This document shows positions 3,896-5,230 of a stretch of DNA of 5,230 bases, piece by piece. The notes below the pieces were generated by a model. It worked only from the letters and a program-made list of their open reading frames with translations, made no database searches and was not told the DNA's origin. The first letter of the stretch is position 1. Each line of letters opens with the position of its first letter. The position numbers were made by a program, and so were the translations under genes. Source of the DNA: Saprospiraceae bacterium (GTDB lineage: Bacteria; Bacteroidota; Bacteroidia; Chitinophagales; Saprospiraceae); NCBI GenBank assembly GCA_025455635.1, contig JALOMF010000343.1, positions 1 through 5,230 of the forward strand, given 5' to 3'.

Positions 3896-5005
3896 TCAAT
3901 AATCAAAATCCCTCGGCTCGCCCAGCAGTTCCCTGCCAGTCAGTACCGATTCTATTAGGTTATTTCGCAAGTTAAAACTATCCAGCTTACTGAGGTCGGG
4001 GTCGGCTTTCGCCAATTGCCGCATGACGTAAGCCTCATGGTCGTCGCCAATATCTTTGTGGTAATGCCGCCAGATTCGGGGGAGGGCAGCGGCGATTTTC
4101 CGGTTGCGGTATCGGACTACGGTCAGCCGCAGCGACTCTTTCCAGTCGGCATGTGGCACTAAGGAAATTGGTTCAGAAATGCCCTTCAAATACTCGAAGT
4201 CGGAGTCCAATCCAAAGTCATCATCAAACGAATAAAGGAATTTGACATGGGAAATGACCGCTTGTAGGGTCTCATCCGGCTCAAATCGTTTGGCAAAATC
4301 CAGCTTAGCCTCGTAATCGAAGAGCGAAGGTTTGTCCAATTCAGGGTCTCGGACGTATGCCGGTTGGTTGGGGTTGTTGTGCCTGCGGAATGCATCCCGA
4401 TAGTGCTCTTCCATTTCGCCTTTCACATCTGGCAGTTGCATAAGGTAGCCCGTCCCGACCTTTTCATCGTAGAACTCGTACCATGGCGGCAGGTTGGGGA
4501 AATCACCATCATATTCCTCCATTATCTCATCATATTCCTGCCACTCGGATAGCTCATAATCTACTTCGAGGTCATCGGCATCGGGGCTATTCAAAAATTG
4601 GCAGTATAGCTCCACTTCCTGCAAGCTAACAGGTGGTAGGAATGGGCATTCCATCACGTGCCCTCTGCCGAATATCTCGAAATCATAGGCAATCTTAATC
4701 AAAGGCAATTCGAGTTTTCCCGCCCGCCACTCGCATTGGAGGTTGAACAGCTTTTTTTGCTGGATGTGCTCCAAGGCTTTCCTGGCCAGCTTGTTGAACT
4801 CCTTATTATCCGGCTCGTAGTTGTTGAAGTGGCTATTGGGATGCGATAAAACCGAGTGACGGTAGCCGGCATAGGTTTCAATAAAGCCATTAACTTCCCA
4901 ATTTCGGTATTGGCTGAACCATTTTTTCATGCGTTCGTCCCTCTCGAGTTGCTGGTGGATTTTGTCGGCAATTTCTTCTTTGGTAGGTATGCGTGGTGCT
5001 GACAT
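3896..5005 (-). CDS. Unrecognised acidic soluble protein, 369 residues
   Basis: I do not recognise the family. The protein starts MSAPRIPTKEEIADKIHQQL, a charged helix. A segment rich in aromatic residues (FIETYAGYRHSVLSHPNSHF) and a helical region NKLARKALEHIQQKKL follow. A strongly acidic centre lies at about 140-175, with many Asp and Glu (SPDADDLEVDYELSEW, DEIMEEYDGDFP). There is a Trp/Tyr-rich PPWYEFYDEKVG, a second acidic patch YSFDDDFGLDSDFEYL, and a basic stretch VVRYRNRKIAAALPRIWRHY before the end. There is no signal peptide, membrane segment or obvious catalytic motif, so it is probably cytoplasmic. The ATG at 5005 is the first start of the frame. The gene stands alone, ends 25 bp from repeat copy 5, and shows no clear TAnnTTTG promoter. 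Its coding content is steady and the frame unbroken, which supports a real gene. Confidence 0.8.
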   Translation of the reverse strand: MSAPRIPTKEEIADKIHQQLERDERMKKWFSQYRNWEVNGFIETYAGYRHSVLSHPNSHFNNYEPDNKEFNKLARKALEHIQQKKLFNLQCEWRAGKLELPLIKIAYDFEIFGRGHVMECPFLPPVSLQEVELYCQFLNSPDADDLEVDYELSEWQEYDEIMEEYDGDFPNLPPWYEFYDEKVGTGYLMQLPDVKGEMEEHYRDAFRRHNNPNQPAYVRDPELDKPSLFDYEAKLDFAKRFEPDETLQAVISHVKFLYSFDDDFGLDSDFEYLKGISEPISLVPHADWKESLRLTVVRYRNRKIAAALPRIWRHYHKDIGDDHEAYVMRQLAKADPDLSKLDSFNLRNNLIESVLTGRELLGEPRDFDY

Positions 5006-5129
5006 ATCTGTTGGATTTAGTATAGCAATGAGGTAAAGATGGCGAATAATTTTTATACCTCCAAAATTGTGCTCATTTCACAAGCTGACGCAGGGTCTTC
5101 CCAGTTCCGCTCGTTCGTTCCCACGCTCC
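5006..5129. other. Non-coding upstream region of the 369-residue gene
   Basis: No open frame with protein-like content is seen. On the minus strand the last 60 bp before the ATG are AT-rich and include TATACT and TATAAAAA. CAATTTTG, one mismatch from TAnnTTTG, occurs farther up (about 5063-5070), but no convincing -33 partner was found. Any promoter assignment here would be a guess. Confidence 0.3.
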
Positions 5130-5228
5130 TCATTTACACGAAAACCCACGCCCACCTACACATTCCAGCCAGTTCACATCATTCCGTAATATCAACGCCC
5201 GCTGCTCGATAATTTGCGCTTCAAACGA
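5130..5228 (-). CDS. Possible C-terminal end of an unidentified gene entering from the right edge
   Basis: The minus-strand frame from 5228 to a TGA at 5132-5130 stays open for 32 residues. It reads SFEAQIIEQRALILRNDVNW, then LECVGGRGFSCK. The first 22 residues look like a natural amphipathic helix (E, Q, R, I and L in heptad-like order), which suggests real coding sequence. The start is outside the window, and the piece is too short for family assignment. It could equally be a decayed gene end or chance. Confidence 0.3.
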   Translation of the reverse strand, partial: SFEAQIIEQRALILRNDVNWLECVGGRGFSCK

Positions 5229-5230
5229 GG

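Noticed and set aside
4186..4890. Four short open frames within 4186-4890 on both strands
   Set aside because: All lie inside the 369-residue gene in other frames and have low-complexity composition.

Overview
The window looks like accessory chromosomal DNA from a member of the Bacteroidota. The grounds are the repeated promoter element TATTTTTG (consensus TAnnTTTG), the absence of clear Shine-Dalgarno sequences, and antitoxin styles familiar from that phylum. A Saprospiraceae-like host is a guess. There is no RNA gene, CRISPR array, integrase or transposase in the window.

Positions 1-3837 form a dense array of small type II toxin-antitoxin (TA) modules. In order: (A) a decayed RelE/ParE pair on the minus strand (1-379); (B) an apparently intact PF09720-type antitoxin and ParE toxin on plus (532-1057); (C) an intact antitoxin and VapC-like PIN toxin on plus (1247-1886); (D) an intact antitoxin and PIN toxin on minus (2829 down to 2214), followed by a small broken third gene (2168-1987); (E) an antitoxin with a frameshifted PIN toxin on minus (3616 down to 2996); (F) a lone antitoxin remnant on minus (3836-3672), closely related to antitoxin A.

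The organising feature is a dispersed repeat of about 80-155 bp. It occurs five times (378, 1079, 1898/1907, 2875/2884, 3838), always in the same orientation whichever way the neighbouring genes point. One copy lies at each boundary between modules A/B, B/C, C/D, D/E and F/gene G; only E and F abut without one. Copies 2-4 are full length in the core. Copy 1 keeps only the right part and copy 5 only the left 33 bp, and each partial copy abuts the broken 5' end of one of the two related antitoxins. Copies 1 and 2 also share a right-hand tail carrying TATTTTTG just before an antitoxin start, so the repeat can supply a promoter. The layout resembles a cassette array, analogous to a chromosomal integron of TA cassettes, but canonical attC core motifs are not visible.

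Positions 3896-5005 (minus) hold a single long unrecognised gene for an acidic soluble protein of 369 residues. The last 225 bp are mostly non-coding, with a possible gene tail entering from the right edge.

Functionally, B, C and D look like working toxin-antitoxin pairs, each with the antitoxin first and the two genes overlapping. A, E, F and the small gene after D show truncation, a lost start codon or single-base frameshifts, so the array contains both live and decaying modules.
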